Source of the DNA: Eucalyptus grandis
Lineage: Eukaryota; Streptophyta; Magnoliopsida; Myrtales; Myrtaceae
Assembly: GCF_016545825.1 (NCBI RefSeq)
Contig: NC_052614.1
Location: forward strand, 16,882,559 to 16,946,558
Direction: 5' to 3'
DNA length: 64,000 bases
Part shown: one piece after another, positions 46,451 to 58,300 of the stretch
Numbering within the stretch: the first letter of the stretch is position 1
Layout: the number at the start of each line of letters is the position of its first letter
The notes under the pieces: model-generated
Told to the model about the DNA's origin: nothing
What the model saw: only the letters and a program-made list of their open reading frames with translations
Databases searched by the model: none
Program-made: the position numbers and the translations under genes

Positions 46451-48324
46451 ACTCTCTCTCTCTCTATAGAGAGACTCCGCTTGTTTTAAAATAGCCAAAC
46501 GACAAGACGCCGACGGGAATTTCGGGTTTTCAGTATTCTGAATCCTTAGATTTTGACGCATAATTGTTTGCTTCGGAATCTTATAAAAGAAACCCAATAA
46601 AAATTAAAATAAAAACAGCAGTGATTGATATTCCACAGGTTAACGTATGACGCTATAATATTATTTCTTGATTTTGTTCATGGCGGTAAAAAGAAAAAAC
46701 GGACTTTCGGTGAAATATTAATTGCAAGTCTCCTTACATGGAAAACCGGGGGCTCCAATCTTCCCGTGACAACGACGCATTTAACGGTCGGCTACATGAA
46801 ATTAGTTACGGAAAATAATTTGCATTCTTGGGGGAAAAAAAAGGTTGTGCCCTCGAGACTTTCCCGAATGGGACAAATTATTCCGATCTAGATATACGAA
46901 AATACTCGCGAGCGTAATTAATTTAATTTAAGAAATTTTAATATTAGAGTGACTTTTCCATGTGAATTAACGAATGAAGACCGGAAATACTAGGTGAACA
47001 AATCTTAACTTGAGAACCAACTATGATAATTACATGAATCAAGTAAAAGCAATCTGAATCAATGCCCCAAATGTACGTTTAGTTACTTTACAAATCGAAG
47101 GAACTTGTTCAATAGAGTCATGATGATAGATTTCACATGCTCGATATTGTACGTGCTCAAAATTGTGGCATCTTGAATAAGCAGTATGCGAACTACGGTA
47201 CTATATAGGTGGTTGATTTTGTAAATATGGGGGAAAGGAGACCGACGACGGAAATCACAATGCTAAGTCGTCTATGTTCTTGGATTTTACATCGAGTAGG
47301 TTTTTAATTTGGATGCAAAGTATAAATCGAGAATAACGAGGTGGGTCCCTGTATTGATGTATTAAATCATGTGACGGGCTACAATCGGAAATTGCGTTAA
47401 TTTCATGTCGTGGCAGGACTGAGGAAATCCAGCTCACCGTACGGACGTAAGTTGGCCTTCGGATCCTCTTCTCCTCGTCGAGGGACGGAGCGGCGACATG
47501 ATGATGCATGGCACCGACAGGCACGAGCTGTTGGACGAAAGGCTGGATCCAGGGGTGGGTGGTGGTGGTCGTTCGTCGCGGTGGTGCTTTTGGGGCCGCC
47601 GGGGCGGTGGGTCGCGAGATGATGCCACCTGCTCCTGCCGTTGATGTTCTTTGTTTCTTTTTTATTTATTTGTTTTATGTCCCTCGGATTCAATTTCCTG
47701 CCTAAGAAAAACAATGAATTACTTTCGCAAAATGTCTGAAATTTGGTCGATCGTTGGATGTGATGGTCAGAGTTTTAAATATTCTCATATGATCTACAAA
47801 TTATTTTGAACGTTTATCAATAATTTAGAGGTTATGTTGAATAAAGTGAAAATTTAAAGAAAATTACATATTAAATTGAAGTTCAGAGATCAAACTATGT
47901 AAATTAAAAATGTTGAGACGACATTACATAATGAATTAAAATTTAGAAATTATTTATTTTACTATTTAAAAAACGAAAGAGCGGAAGGCTTACAAGGGTA
48001 AAAAATGAATAGCTTTTGACCTTTTACCGCAGTTTTAATTTACTGTATAACAATCAAAATATTTTAACAATTTACAGAAACTCCTGTGATTCTAGTAGTG
48101 CCAACACGTTCCCATCACATTTATTATGGTGCGCAGGCTATTAGCATAAAGGGTCAATGTCAACTCTTTATTAAGTGGCCCCAAAGGGTGATTTCACTTA
48201 TAACTAATAATACTACCGACGCGTACATTAAATAATAGGCGGCGCCATTAATGCGAAAAATAATACTTAAAATCTCTTTAATTAATGGTTGGAGGACTAA
48301 CGTTGCTGTAAAAACAAAACTAGG
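46451..48324. other. Gene-free stretch up to the assembly gap
   Basis: Mostly AT-rich. A GC-richer island at 47410-47640 has overlapping frames on both strands. One plus-strand frame reads HELLDERLDPG, reminiscent of the end of receptor-kinase domains, but there is too little to call. Confidence 0.35.
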
Positions 48325-48424
48325 NNNNNNNNNNNNNNNNNNNNNNNNNNNNNNNNNNNNNNNNNNNNNNNNNNNNNNNNNNNNNNNNNNNNNNNNNNNN
48401 NNNNNNNNNNNNNNNNNNNNNNNN
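48325..48424. other. Assembly gap (100 N)
   Basis: Exactly 100 unknown bases, a conventional placeholder for a gap of unknown size. Poly-C and poly-A runs follow at 48486-48520. Continuity across it cannot be assumed. Confidence 0.99.
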
Positions 48425-48979
48425 GTTGTTCACTCATTGGTGGGCCCATCTAGCACTGCTTATTTTTGTCTTTGTTCACACTTCGCCCCCCCCCGCCGGG
48501 GGGCGCCAAAAAAAAAACATTCATGATGATGTCGATGGGCGCCGCGATTGCCTCATGAGAGAATGCTTTCGATCAGACCATTTCTTTGGGATGCAGTACA
48601 CGTAGCCTTTATTGAAAAACACTATGCAGCGATGACGGTGAGAGCGAGAGAGAGAGAGAGAGCTGCGTATGTAAGACAAGGACAAGCTAACAACTGTATT
48701 CTTGGAAAATCTAATGGGAATGGAACAAGCATCAGAATACGTGTAATGTGGGAGACGCGCGAAGTGTGGAAGAGAGAAGGGGGGGCGGCGACGGAACCAA
48801 TGTCATTGGCTAAGATCATATTTCAGACGTTGAACATAATGACATTAGATAAATATATATTTATATATTTACATAAACATGTCCATATACGAATAAGTTG
48901 AGTATGGCACACTTTTATTTTCTAAAACAATAGATAGACAGAGAAATACAACATTGGCAAAAGGTTGGATCACTCGAGT

Positions 48980-49480
48980 TCAGTTTCTCTGTAGCAACTT
49001 CTTTACGGTCCATTCTTCGGCTTCCTTAATTTTCCTCACACATTCACAGAAAAATGCTGCATGTTCGCTTGCACAGTAGTTGGTTTGGCAATATGTGGCA
49101 AAATGTTCACAGTTGTTGTTTATAAGATTGTAATCGCCAAACGAATTATCCACGTGAAGCTCGGGCCGGCTTTATTGACAACTTGACGGGGCAATTTGGT
49201 ATCGAGCAATGTGGTGCAAGTTCCTCGCCTTGCGAACTTAAACCTTAGTAGTGGCCACCCATATTCATATCGGTGAAGGGATCGGAGTTTTTTGCCGTCC
49301 CGTCGAAAACAATTGAGACAAGTTTTGACAACCCCACGATTGATGCTCTCTTGGTATCCACATTTTGGGCAAGAAGATGAAACTTCTTGCTTGTAGCTAG
49401 TCTTGAAAAGTGAAGGAAATCTGGTTTTTGGCTCTTTGTTCGGTGAAATGAATCACATAGCCTTCACCAATGTAAATTCC
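48980..49480 (-). pseudogene. LRAT/NC-domain protein fragment, copy 1
   Basis: Read downward from 49480, just after a splice-acceptor-like TATTATAG, the translation is GIYIGEGYVIHFTE, then a stop. It continues as CPKCGYQESINRGVVKTCLNCF, GRRGTCTTL-type sequence, LHVDNSFGDYNLINNNCEHF, ATYCQTN and EEWTVKKLLQRN with a stop at 48980. NNNCEHF carries the Cys of the LRAT/NlpC-like fold, and the CPxC...CxxCF pair is the insertion seen in plant members such as the LEAD-SENSITIVE 1 group. An in-frame stop near 49400 and a frameshift near 49165 disable it. The N-terminal exon with the first catalytic His is absent. A second copy lies at 62436-62940, same strand. Confidence 0.8.
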
Positions 49481-50868
49481 TATAATACGTACATGCAAAC
49501 CATTAAAGAGTCAAATTTAGTTCAAAATGGAAAACTTAAAAAAAGGAAACACTAGAGGGACAATTTTGACAAAAAAGTCGGAGTGTACGATGCATATTCA
49601 CTAGCTTCTTTCTTTAACTGGATGTGTACCCCGATTTTGGATTATAAATGTGAATGAATTCCTAATCTTTGGTTTGGCACCTTATATAGATATGAAATGT
49701 CCTCTAGAATTTTCTCGCCATTACTCAAGAAAACGACACAAAATTTCCACGCACTGAAAGCGATGACAGCATTAAAAAAAAAAAGGAGGAAAAACTACTA
49801 CTTTAAAGAGAGTTTGGACTTTGAGCTGCTTGCTGACCGTTTTGGTATATTAATCTCGTTGACTAGTCCCGATCTCTCGTTCTCAATCTTGACGTGAAGT
49901 TGGAAAGGACTCTTTTGTAGTATCCATCTACATAAGTCAAGGTAGAACACATGCTACAGTCGAAATAAATTAAGAGAGCATTATTTTCTATGCTTGCTTC
50001 AGTTCTGCATCCTTGCTATAAATAATTAAATATAGTCTGACCTGCAAAATTAATTACGGTCATTCTTCAAAGGGTGATGCTACGATATTGCACCATTATA
50101 GTCTGGCTCATTTAAATGCCAAAATCGGTGAAAAACAATCACGTAAGTGTCTCCGATGAGAAATTTTGATTAGAAAAATTATGTGGCATTTATAATTAAA
50201 AATTATATCTAAGGTGGCATTTTTTGGGTACTAAAGTGATTACTTTTTCATTAGAATTGACACTGAAGTGATTGCTTTGAAGTAATCATTTTGTTACAAC
50301 AATTAGTGATCACTTTTAACCTATTACACAACATCATTTAAGGATTATATACTTACTAGGCATAGCGGTAAGCCACATAAAATCAAGAAATTAATAAAAT
50401 ATGATAACATCGGATTTATGGTGAACACTTAAATGATCATTTTTTTTAAAAAAAAATAGCACCTAAGTGATCTTTAAAAAAAATTTAGTACTAAAGTAAA
50501 CATCGTGTACAACTTATAGCATTTCTAGTGTCATTCTCTAGCTATCTATGTTAAACAAATATGGGGTTTTTGGTCATAAAAATAAAAAACAATTATAGGG
50601 TTTTTGTCCCCTCCCCCAAAAAAAAAAAAAGAAGAAGAGAATTGACTTTTTGTAGTTTTGGGTGTCAAATCAAAATCCGGGTAAACCTATCTCTCTCCCC
50701 AGCAAGGATGCAGGGTTTCAATAGTATTATCGGAACCTATCACACCTTTTTTTTTTGGCGAGATGGCATGTTGGACTGAATTCAGATATGAATTGCCTTG
50801 AAATAAAAGAGAAGGAAATGAGAGGAGAGTGAAACCGTGGGGTGGATTAAACTCAACACTGATAAGAC
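49481..50868. other. Gene-free stretch
   Basis: AT-rich. 50090-50520 contains repeated AAGTGATCA/TTTTAGTACTAAAGT motifs in both orientations, which suggests a decayed MITE. No coding sequence recognised. Confidence 0.35.
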
Positions 50869-51159
50869 TCAGAAAGATGACCCCAGCTTAGCTGCCGCTA
50901 GTCCCAAGACTCTTCGAAAGTGGGAATTGATTTTATCATTCACTCTGGGCTGAGGGGAAGTGTTTAAGTTCGGCTTGGTAGAGATAGTATGAGAAAGTGG
51001 ACTCACAAGCCATCTATCGCAGGAGCGAGCAGTCGGGGAAATCAGATTTGAATTGTTATTAGAACTTTTCACGCCTTTTCTTTGGCCACAGAAATCATAG
51101 GAAGAGGAGGAAGAGTAGGGTTGAAGAGGATGACACCAAGATGGACAGGCAGGTGACAT
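50869..51159 (-). CDS. Unidentified 96-residue open frame
   Basis: ATG at 51159 to a stop at 50869. The Ser/Asn/Pro-rich N-terminus (YSSSSSYDFCGQRKG) followed by a basic FRRVLGLAAAKLG end would fit a transit-peptide-bearing first exon. I do not recognise a family, and it may be chance. Its composition is more balanced than that of the repeats around it. Confidence 0.2.
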   Translation of the reverse strand: MSPACPSWCHPLQPYSSSSSYDFCGQRKGVKSSNNNSNLISPTARSCDRWLVSPLSHTISTKPNLNTSPQPRVNDKINSHFRRVLGLAAAKLGSSF

Positions 51160-51719
51160 TTACTACGATTAATTGGCATCTCATTTGGCCAAACATCTTT
51201 CTAGTCATTTATTCTCTGGTGGCTTCAATTTCGATGAACCATTCGCTAGAAATATTTTACTTTCTGCAGAGGCTTCTAGGAAAGTTTGGAAATGGAGTTG
51301 ATTAGTGTAAACTGATCGGCCAAAGAGCAAAAGGATTCGCCAGAAAAAGGAGGAACGAAAAGGACTAGTGCAAAATCAGGAAGATGACGAGGACTCACCA
51401 TGATGGCTGTATAATCCATACCATCCGTATCTATAAACGTGATCCCCAAGTTCGAGATCCTCAGGTCTCACCACTTTCCACATCAACTGCATCAATATCG
51501 TCAATATCTTGTTGATGATCGTCATCACCATTTTCTCTTGTGGCCCTTTTTCTCTCTATTGGGCTTGTGCTTGAGCTAAATTGCCTGCAAAAAAAAAGAT
51601 AAAAATACCGCAACTAAATATAATTATTGCAGCAAATAGAAGAACAAGAATACTCAGGTGAGGAAGCTAAAATGATCACCTGCGCTGCCAAAGGTCGATG
51701 ACGAGGATGATGAATAAGG
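51160..51719. other. Spacer between the open frame and the tandem repeat
   Basis: No family recognised. GAT/ATC-rich near 51480-51540. Confidence 0.3.
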
Positions 51720-52560
51720 TCCACTGAAGAGAGGAAAGGAAAAGGAAGAATGGAGTGGGAATGAAGTGGGGGAGATTGGGCAACGCCGACGAGGTTCTCG
51801 TATGAGGGTGCTGTAATTGTGCGTGGGTGTGAGAGAGATGGCGTCGACGGAAACGAGAGCAAAGGAGAAGGAAATAGTGGGTTACAATGAACTAGGGTTA
51901 GAGTGGGCGATGCCGATGAGGTTATTGTATGGGGATTCTTCAAGCGTGCGAGAGAGGGACTGAGAGAGACTGCGTCTACAGAAGAGAAAGTAAGCGATGG
52001 TGATAAGGTTATCGTATGAGGGTTTTTCAAGTGTGTGTCTCTCTTTCAGAGAGAGATGGCCGAAGAGAGAGGAAAGGAATAGGAAGAAGTGCGTGAGGTG
52101 AGGGGGAGAGTGAGCGATGGCGAGGAGGTTATTGTATGAGGTTTCTTCAAGCTGTGTTGTGTGAGAGAGAGAGATGGCGCAAGAGAGAGACAGAGGAAAC
52201 GAAGAGGAAGAAGCAAGTGAGAATGAACAGCGGGGAGAGTGGGCGATGGCGATGAGGTTATTGAATGAGGTTTTTTCAAGTTTGTATGTGCCAAGTGTGT
52301 GAGATAGAGATGGCAGAAGAGAGGAAAGAAAGAGGAAGAAGTGGGTGGGAATGAACTGGGGAGTGGCGACGGGCGATGTGGTTATTATATGAGGGTTCTT
52401 CAAGTTTGTGTGCGTCTCTTCAAGTGTGAGAGAGGGAGAGAGAGATGACCGAAGAGAGAGGAAAGCAAGAGGAAGAAGTGAATGAGAATGAACTGAGAGA
52501 GAGAGAGAGAGGAGAACGGCGATGAGAGAAGATAGAGGAAGGGAAGAGGAAGAAGGAGGA
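51720..52560. repeat. GA-rich tandem repeat, about six units of 85-130 bp
   Basis: Each unit holds GAGAGATGG, a GAGGAAGAAG stretch, a GGGCGATGGCGA block and GAGGTTATTGTATGAGGGTT followed by CTTCAAGTGTG. The GAGGTTATT.TATGAGG core recurs near 51790, 51917, 52004, 52122, 52253 and 52378. The minus-strand translations (KNPHTITSSPS-like repeats) follow from the DNA repeat and are not evidence of a protein. Confidence 0.85.
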
Positions 52561-52689
52561 TGAAGATATTCAATTTGAAGTTCAAAGGATTTTAACTTCT
52601 AATGTTCTGCTATGTCGAAGCGCGAAATGTCCCTCTCCATTAAGTAATCTCGACACCCTTTGAGTGATGATAACTAATCTCTTGCGTAG

Positions 52690-52919
52690 GGTATGATAAA
52701 CTTGATGGTGGAGTCTTCAACATGGAGGGAAAAGACTGAGAAGGAAGGAGGAGTTGCTGAGATCAACATTGACAGCCACTTGAGGAGCTTTTCTGGGGAT
52801 TTGATCGCAAAGGCATGCCCGGGAGCAACTACGACCAGGGACAGGAGATTTTCTCGAAGCTTAGGGCCCTCCAAGAAGCAATCTCCAAGATAGCCTTCAC
52901 CTGCGGTCCCTGGATTTGG
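52690..52919 (+). pseudogene. Cytochrome P450 (CYP714-like) single exon
   Basis: One exon bounded by TTGCGTAG and a GTAATT donor. It encodes GMINLMVESST, WREKTEKEGG with VAEINIDSHLRSFSGDLIAKAC, then GSNYDQGQEIFSKLRALQEA and ISKIAFTCG in a shifted frame. These match the region before the I-helix in the CYP72 clan, closest in my recall to CYP714, which oxidises gibberellins and related diterpenoids at the ER. One-base losses occur at AC-GSN (about 52818) and near 52906, and a few residues are missing after ESST. No heme-binding exon is seen nearby. Confidence 0.75.
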
Positions 52920-53544
52920 GTAATTTATATTCAAATAAATTACTGGATTGGTTTTCCACCTATTAACGGAAAAATTATCCAACTTTCACCTATTAACGGA
53001 AAAATTATCCAACTAGTCTTAAATCAACATTGATATCAATTTCAATATTCTTATTCCGGTAAGTTTTTATTAAAAATCATTAACGTAGCAGAGTGTTAAG
53101 TAGAATGGCTGGAGATGATTAGACTATCACATTAGCGACTTCCGATGAACATTTGCCGAATCACTATATTCAAATTTTGGGCAAATTTTTAGAACTGATT
53201 TGGTTAAGCTTGAAAATTTAAGACTAAATTACTATATATAAAATAATTTTACGATTGATTGGACAATTCCGTTTGAACTTAACACTAATAGGGGCATCTT
53301 GGTGTTATCTGGGGCTCTAACCCAAAACTCCTGAAGATTAAAAAGTAGAAATTGGTTTTGTTGTACGTTTTGGTGTAAGGGAACCGTTTAATCAAGTTTG
53401 GCTTAGGATAAGAGAGGATGACTTTGGAAACTTGAGAACGAAGCTTGAAATGATCGATTCACCTAACGTCGAACAAGTGGCCATGTCTAAAGTCAAACGA
53501 CAGACGTTCTATCTGAGTTAGTTAGAGGTTCTAGAACATTTAAG
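52920..53544. other. Spacer after the P450 exon
   Basis: Includes an exact short direct repeat (ACCTATTAACGGAAAAATTATCCAACT... at about 52959 and 52988). No further P450 exon is recognised. Confidence 0.4.
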
Positions 53545-53830
53545 AAAATATTGAGTGGTCCGGGAGTGCCATGTCAGCATGGTCCCCAATCACTCATGAG
53601 GTGCTATGTGGAGGGGTGGGCCCACTTGGTGTCTTCTACCTTCTTCCTCTCTCTCTCCTCTTCCTAGCCTTCTTCTCATTATCTCCTAGCCTGCCGACAC
53701 CCTCGAGGAAATATCGAGTGGTCCGAGAGTGCCATGTCAGTGTAGTCTCAGGCCACTCATGAGGTGCCATGTGGAGTGGTGGGCTCAATTGGTGTCTTCT
53801 ACCTTCTTTCCATTCTCTTGTGTCTTGCCC
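53545..53830. repeat. Tandem duplication, two units of about 160 bp
   Basis: GAGTGGTCCGGGAGTGCCATGTCAG at about 53553 recurs as GAGTGGTCCGAGAGTGCCATGTCAG at about 53714. Both are followed by CACTCATGAGGTGC.ATGTGGAG and TTGGTGTCTTCTACCTTCTT. Confidence 0.85.
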
Positions 53831-53924
53831 ACGCCCTCTCCTCCTAGCCTGCACGCTTTCTCTCTCCTCTACAGTGCATTTATTGCTGCTTAAACTTTTT
53901 CTCTTTCCCTGTTAAAAAAAAAAA

Positions 53925-54722
53925 GGAAAAGCCTTTAAAACCCTGAACATTGCCCAAAGTGACACATTTATCCCAAACTTTTTTTGTGACGTGAAAACTC
54001 CAAACTTTCAAACCGTGACACATTTACCTATCAAGGGCATTTTTGTCTTTTTATTCTTTTTTTCCTTTTTCTTTTTTTTTTTTTCTTCCCTCCGTCGGCC
54101 ATGGCGGAGGGAAGCCGTGTTCGGCGACCTCGCCGTCGAGCGGGGCGGGGACACCTCGCCCGACGCAGCCGGGCGGCCCTCGCCGGCGACGGCGGGGGAC
54201 GCCCTCGCCCGAGATCTAGCGAGGGCGCCCCTCGCCCAACGCAAGCGAGACCGCTCCTCGCCCGACGCAGGTGAGGGCGGCCCGCCGCGTCGGGCACGGC
54301 CCTCGCCGGCGTCGGGCGAGGACGGCCCTGCCGGATCGGCGAGGGCACCCTCGCCAAAGTAGGCGAGGGCGCCCTCGACGCCGGCGAGGGGCACTTAGCC
54401 CGAGGCCGGCGAGGCCGCCTAACTGAGGCCGCGGGCCGCCCTCGCGACGCGGCGAGGCAGCCCTCGCCGGACGCCGACTTCCTTCGTCGGCCAACCGGCG
54501 GGGAAGAGAAAAGAAAAAAATTAAAAAATGAAAAGACCAAAATGCCCTCTAATTTTGGGATAAATGTGTCACATAATGAAAGTTCATGATTTTTTGTGTC
54601 ACAAAAAAAGTTTAGGTAAATGTGTCACGATTTGGAAAGTTTGGGATTTTTCACGTCACAAAAAAAAGTTTGGGTAAATGTGTCACTTTGGGCAAAGTTA
54701 TGGGTTTTTCGTGACTTTTTTC
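53925..54722. mobile_element. TIR element (Mutator-like MITE) with GC-rich core
   Basis: Inverted ends of about 100 bp, left 53925-54030 and right 54614-54722, share GCCCAAAGTGACACATTTA, TTTTTTTGTGACGTGAAAA and GTGACACATTTACCTA. A second, inner inverted pair (CTCCGTCGGCC / TCGTCGGCCAACC) marks the core. The core is extremely GC-rich with many GGCGAGGGC/GCCCTCGCC units. Flanks are A-runs (TAAAAAAAAA on both sides), compatible with a 9-10-bp target duplication but not diagnostic. The long frames inside (up to 169 codons, both strands) arise from the repeats. Confidence 0.75.
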
Positions 54723-54782
54723 CTAAAAAAAAAAAAAAATTCTTTTTCTTTCCCAAACGAAGGAAAGAAAGCCCGTTCCAAT

Positions 54783-55120
54783 GTTCCTCTCTCAATTTCT
54801 TTCCTTTCGAAATTTTGAATCTCAAATTTTCTCTCTCCGCTCGTTCCGCTCCGCCGTGCATCAAGCGGCCGTTCCCGTCGTCGGGCGAACCACATTACGG
54901 CCGCCCTACTCCGGTGCTCGCTTGTTGCTGCTGTCGTTCGTTCCGGCGTTCCCGAGATCGCAGACGCGGCACGCGGAGGAGAAGCCGGCCTCTTCGAGCT
55001 CCTCAATGTGGGCGAGCGTCGCTGCCGAGCGAGACCCCCACACGAAAGGCTCGGAGGCAGGTTGCTGGAGAAGCCGGGTGCCGTCTTATTGCCGTGGTGG
55101 AGAAGCTGGTTCCGTACGAG
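54783..55120 (+). other. Exon-like island with an open frame of 114 codons
   Basis: CT-rich leader-like sequence then an ATG at 54781 and a frame rich in Arg/Ser, ending near a GAG-GTTAGG that could be a splice donor (about 55120). It could be the first exon of the plus-strand gene whose later exon is at 58958, split by the LTR at 55361, but I recognise no domain and this link is inference. Confidence 0.3.
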
Positions 55121-55360
55121 GTTAGGCTCTCTAAAATTCCGTTCTTTGGGATCGTATCGGCCGGTGTTGGGGATTTGAGGTTTGGGTGGCTTGGATGGAG
55201 GGTTATGCAGTGTTTGATGTGCTCATGTGGGAGAATTTGGGAGCTTTTTGCCTTTGGTCAAGTTGTCATGAGTTTATGACTGCGATGAGATGAATCGAAT
55301 TGCTCGCCACCAGCAAAATGCTTGTTCCATATTTCGTTCGGGGTTTGATAGGATTTCGTA

Positions 55361-58300
55361 TGTGACATCCCGATTTTTCGATTCTATTTCCAATAAATTG
55401 AGACGGGCATTTCGTTGGCACGCATATAGTTCTTTTCCTTGAGTCGGCCACTCATGTGGAAAACTAGTCTATCGGGTGAAGTCGTTAAGAAATTCTAAAG
55501 CATCGACTCGGAATTTGGTAAGGAAGCGACCTTTCGACCGAGCTAATCTGTAAGGGTCATTACGACACAAATGAAAGTCGATTAGAGACCGGAGATAGGT
55601 CGACTCGACAGAGGCGTGTGATCGAGTGTGGGTGATTCCATCGGATCGCATAATCCTTGTCGATCGACACTGGGCCGACTTTTCTATTGATTGGGTACCC
55701 TGTGTTCGTACTTGAAACCTTGAGATTACCCCGATAACCGAAAGTCGCCAATGTTTCAAAGATATACATTGTGGCTTGAGATGATCAACCACGTCAAATG
55801 CATAAAAATTTCTAAATGCTACCCGGTAGGTTGGGACGCGCTAGTATCGTGCCAAAGTGAAATTAACCGTAGAATTGAGATCGAATTCGAAATGGAAGCC
55901 CTACGGGTGTGTCACAAATCATTTTAGAACATTGACTCATCTCTCGGAAGATTTTTCATGCAAGCCGGGTTTTTCGGCAAAATCATCAAGGTATGGTTAA
56001 TTTGGTTCGGAAAATTGGTAGACCCGCCTTTGGTTGTGCTTTTAGGACTTAAGTGATCCTATGAACAGTGAAGATGTGAATTGAAGTGTGGTGACATTGA
56101 ATTAATTTTATGCTTTAATTTAATTCACTTAGAAGAGAATCGAGGTAAATGAAGAAGCTTATCGTGCAAAAGACTATGCGGAAATTGCAAGTGAACCTAT
56201 CGATGGATATTGTTGTGGGAGAAGAGATAGTGGAAGATGACATCACGGGGATGACGTCATTGATCGTGCAAGCCGAATGGATTGGTGGCTGATAATGGAG
56301 GTGGAGATTTAATCTCCAAAAGGCCATCACCATCATCTTCAACCTTGGGAAGGAGAGAGAGGGAAGGAGAGAGAGACGGACCAGACCAGCCAAGCCGACC
56401 GCCCGACGCCGCCCTCTTCGCCCGGTCACTCGTCCGCTCGTCGCTGCCGCCTCACGCCGCGCACCGTCGTCGTTTCGCCTTGGCCGTCTCCCTCTGTCTT
56501 CCCCTTCCTCTCCCGTCGCGGTCTCTCTTCTCCATCTCCCTTGACTGCTTCGAGACCCAGCAACAACCAGAGAAGTCCCGTCCGAAGCTGCACGCCAGCC
56601 GGAGGTCTCGCCGTTCGCCCATCGCCGCCGTCGCGCGTCTGCCTCGCGCTCGCCCGCGCCTGGCCGCGCGCCGCTCCGCCCGCTTCGCCCAGCTCGTCGT
56701 CCCGAGCTGCTGTTCAGCTCGCGCAAGAGCTACCGGAGCTCGTTCGTCGCCGCCGTGCACCGCCGTTCGTCGCCGCCGTGCACCGCCGTTCGTCGCCGCC
56801 AGCCACCGCCGTAGCTCCTCCGCCCACTCTCGACCCCAACCAGCCCCGGATTTGCCCTCCTTCGCCCCCAACCAGCAGCAAGAAGAGGAGAAGAAAATGG
56901 GTATGACAGCCCCTTCATGGGCCGTTTTGGCCGCCTTCCCGAGCTCGGATGCCCGGCCCACTTTGAGGAAAGTCGATCCGCGTCGTCCCCGTCGTTTTGT
57001 CCGCATTCCGCTAATTGTCCAGCTTTAACTCACTAAACCTTGATTAGACGGTTAATGATACCCTAAGTGTGCTTAGCCTAAGTTAAGTAAGCAGTTGGTT
57101 AAATTAGTTTATTTGGTTGATGATTGGATTACGGTGTTTAATTAAGTTAAAGTGTGTTTAGTTTAAAGTTAAGTATGTTTATTTTTAATATAAAGCCTTG
57201 ATGTGACATAATGGGGTTTTAATTTTGAATTATTTTAATTGCTTCGAAATTCTGGAAATTTATAATATTATATTAATTCCGAAATTATTAAAATATTATT
57301 ATTTGAAAAAAAAAAAAAAAGGAAAATTATTTTTGATCCCTATTGTTTGTAATTTCGATCGTTAATCGTTCTTTGTGCAGTTGGATTTTGAAATTGATGA
57401 TTGGATATTATAAATTGAGTGTGGATCGTGAAAAATATGAATATTATTATTTAATTATTTTCGGAATAAATTTAATTATTTAATAAATTCCGAAAATTTT
57501 GTCGGACCCTAAACTACAGAATTTGTGCCGATCGCTCTATGCATTTAGAATTTGATATTGATGATTGGTTATGGCAAATTGAGTGTGATTGCGATATATA
57601 GGATTCTTTATGAAATCCTAAGTGTAGAAATTGATGGGAGATTGGTCGTGATTGACCACCTATTAGAGGTCGTGCCCAGTGAAGCCGTGATAAACCACCT
57701 ATTAGAGGTCGTGCCCGATGAGGCCGTGAAATACCACCTACTAGAGGTCGTGCCCGGTAAGGCCGTGATATACCACCTACTAGAGGTCGTGCCCGATGAG
57801 GTCGTGAAATACCACCTATTAGAGGTCGTGCCCGATGAGGCCGTGAAATACCACCTACTAGAGGTCGTGCCCGATGAGGCCGTGATATGCCACCTACTAG
57901 AAGTCGTGCCCGATGAGGCCGTGATATGCCACCTATTAGAGGTCGCGCCCAATGGGGCCGTGAATTGTCACCTGTTAAAGATCGCGCCGAGTGGGGCCGT
58001 GATGCCACTGATTCTAATTTTTCCGAGTAGGGCCGTGATTGAGAGCAATGATTGATTTGCTAGAATGACATGTAATCGGCCGAGTCGATTGATCGAGACG
58101 ATCCAAGTGGTTGAATTGTTTGATAATGTGATTGTGCTATGGTTGTTTGTTATCATAATTGCACGTGGTTGGTTTATATAAATTGTGCTAACCTCGCAAA
58201 TAAAGGCCGAGGCGAGGTAAGTCTTCTCGTGTGATGTGGCTAGGCCACCGGGCGTATTCTCTTTCTAATAGGGGTTTAGGGGTTGAACTTGTGAGACATC

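Noticed and set aside
47410..47640. Receptor-kinase C-terminus (HELLDERLDP)
   Set aside because: Only about ten residues look right. The flanks do not continue the kinase pattern and frames overlap on both strands.
48251..48526. Open frame of 91 codons
   Set aside because: It runs through the 100-N assembly gap, so most of it is unknown sequence.
51614..52585. Proteins of 138 and 173 residues on the minus strand
   Set aside because: Their KNPHTITSSPS-type repeats mirror the GA-rich tandem DNA repeat.
54008..54540. Frames of 92-169 codons in the GC-rich core
   Set aside because: They arise from GGCGAGGGC repeats in a TIR element. Open frames on opposite strands at the same place argue against coding.
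55469..55792. Minus-strand frame of 107 codons
   Set aside because: It lies at the start of the solo LTR on the opposite strand, and no family motif is seen.
56115..57028. Long overlapping open frames on both strands (248, 203 and 184 codons)
   Set aside because: They lie in the GC-rich leader-like part of a solo LTR, are Arg/Ala/Pro-rich on both strands and match no domain.
57649..58035. CRISPR-like array
   Set aside because: Units are contiguous with no unique spacers, and the genome is a plant's.
57552..58055. Repeat protein of 167 residues
   Set aside because: It follows from a 39-bp DNA repeat within an LTR, and the opposite strand is equally open. It has no start context or domain.
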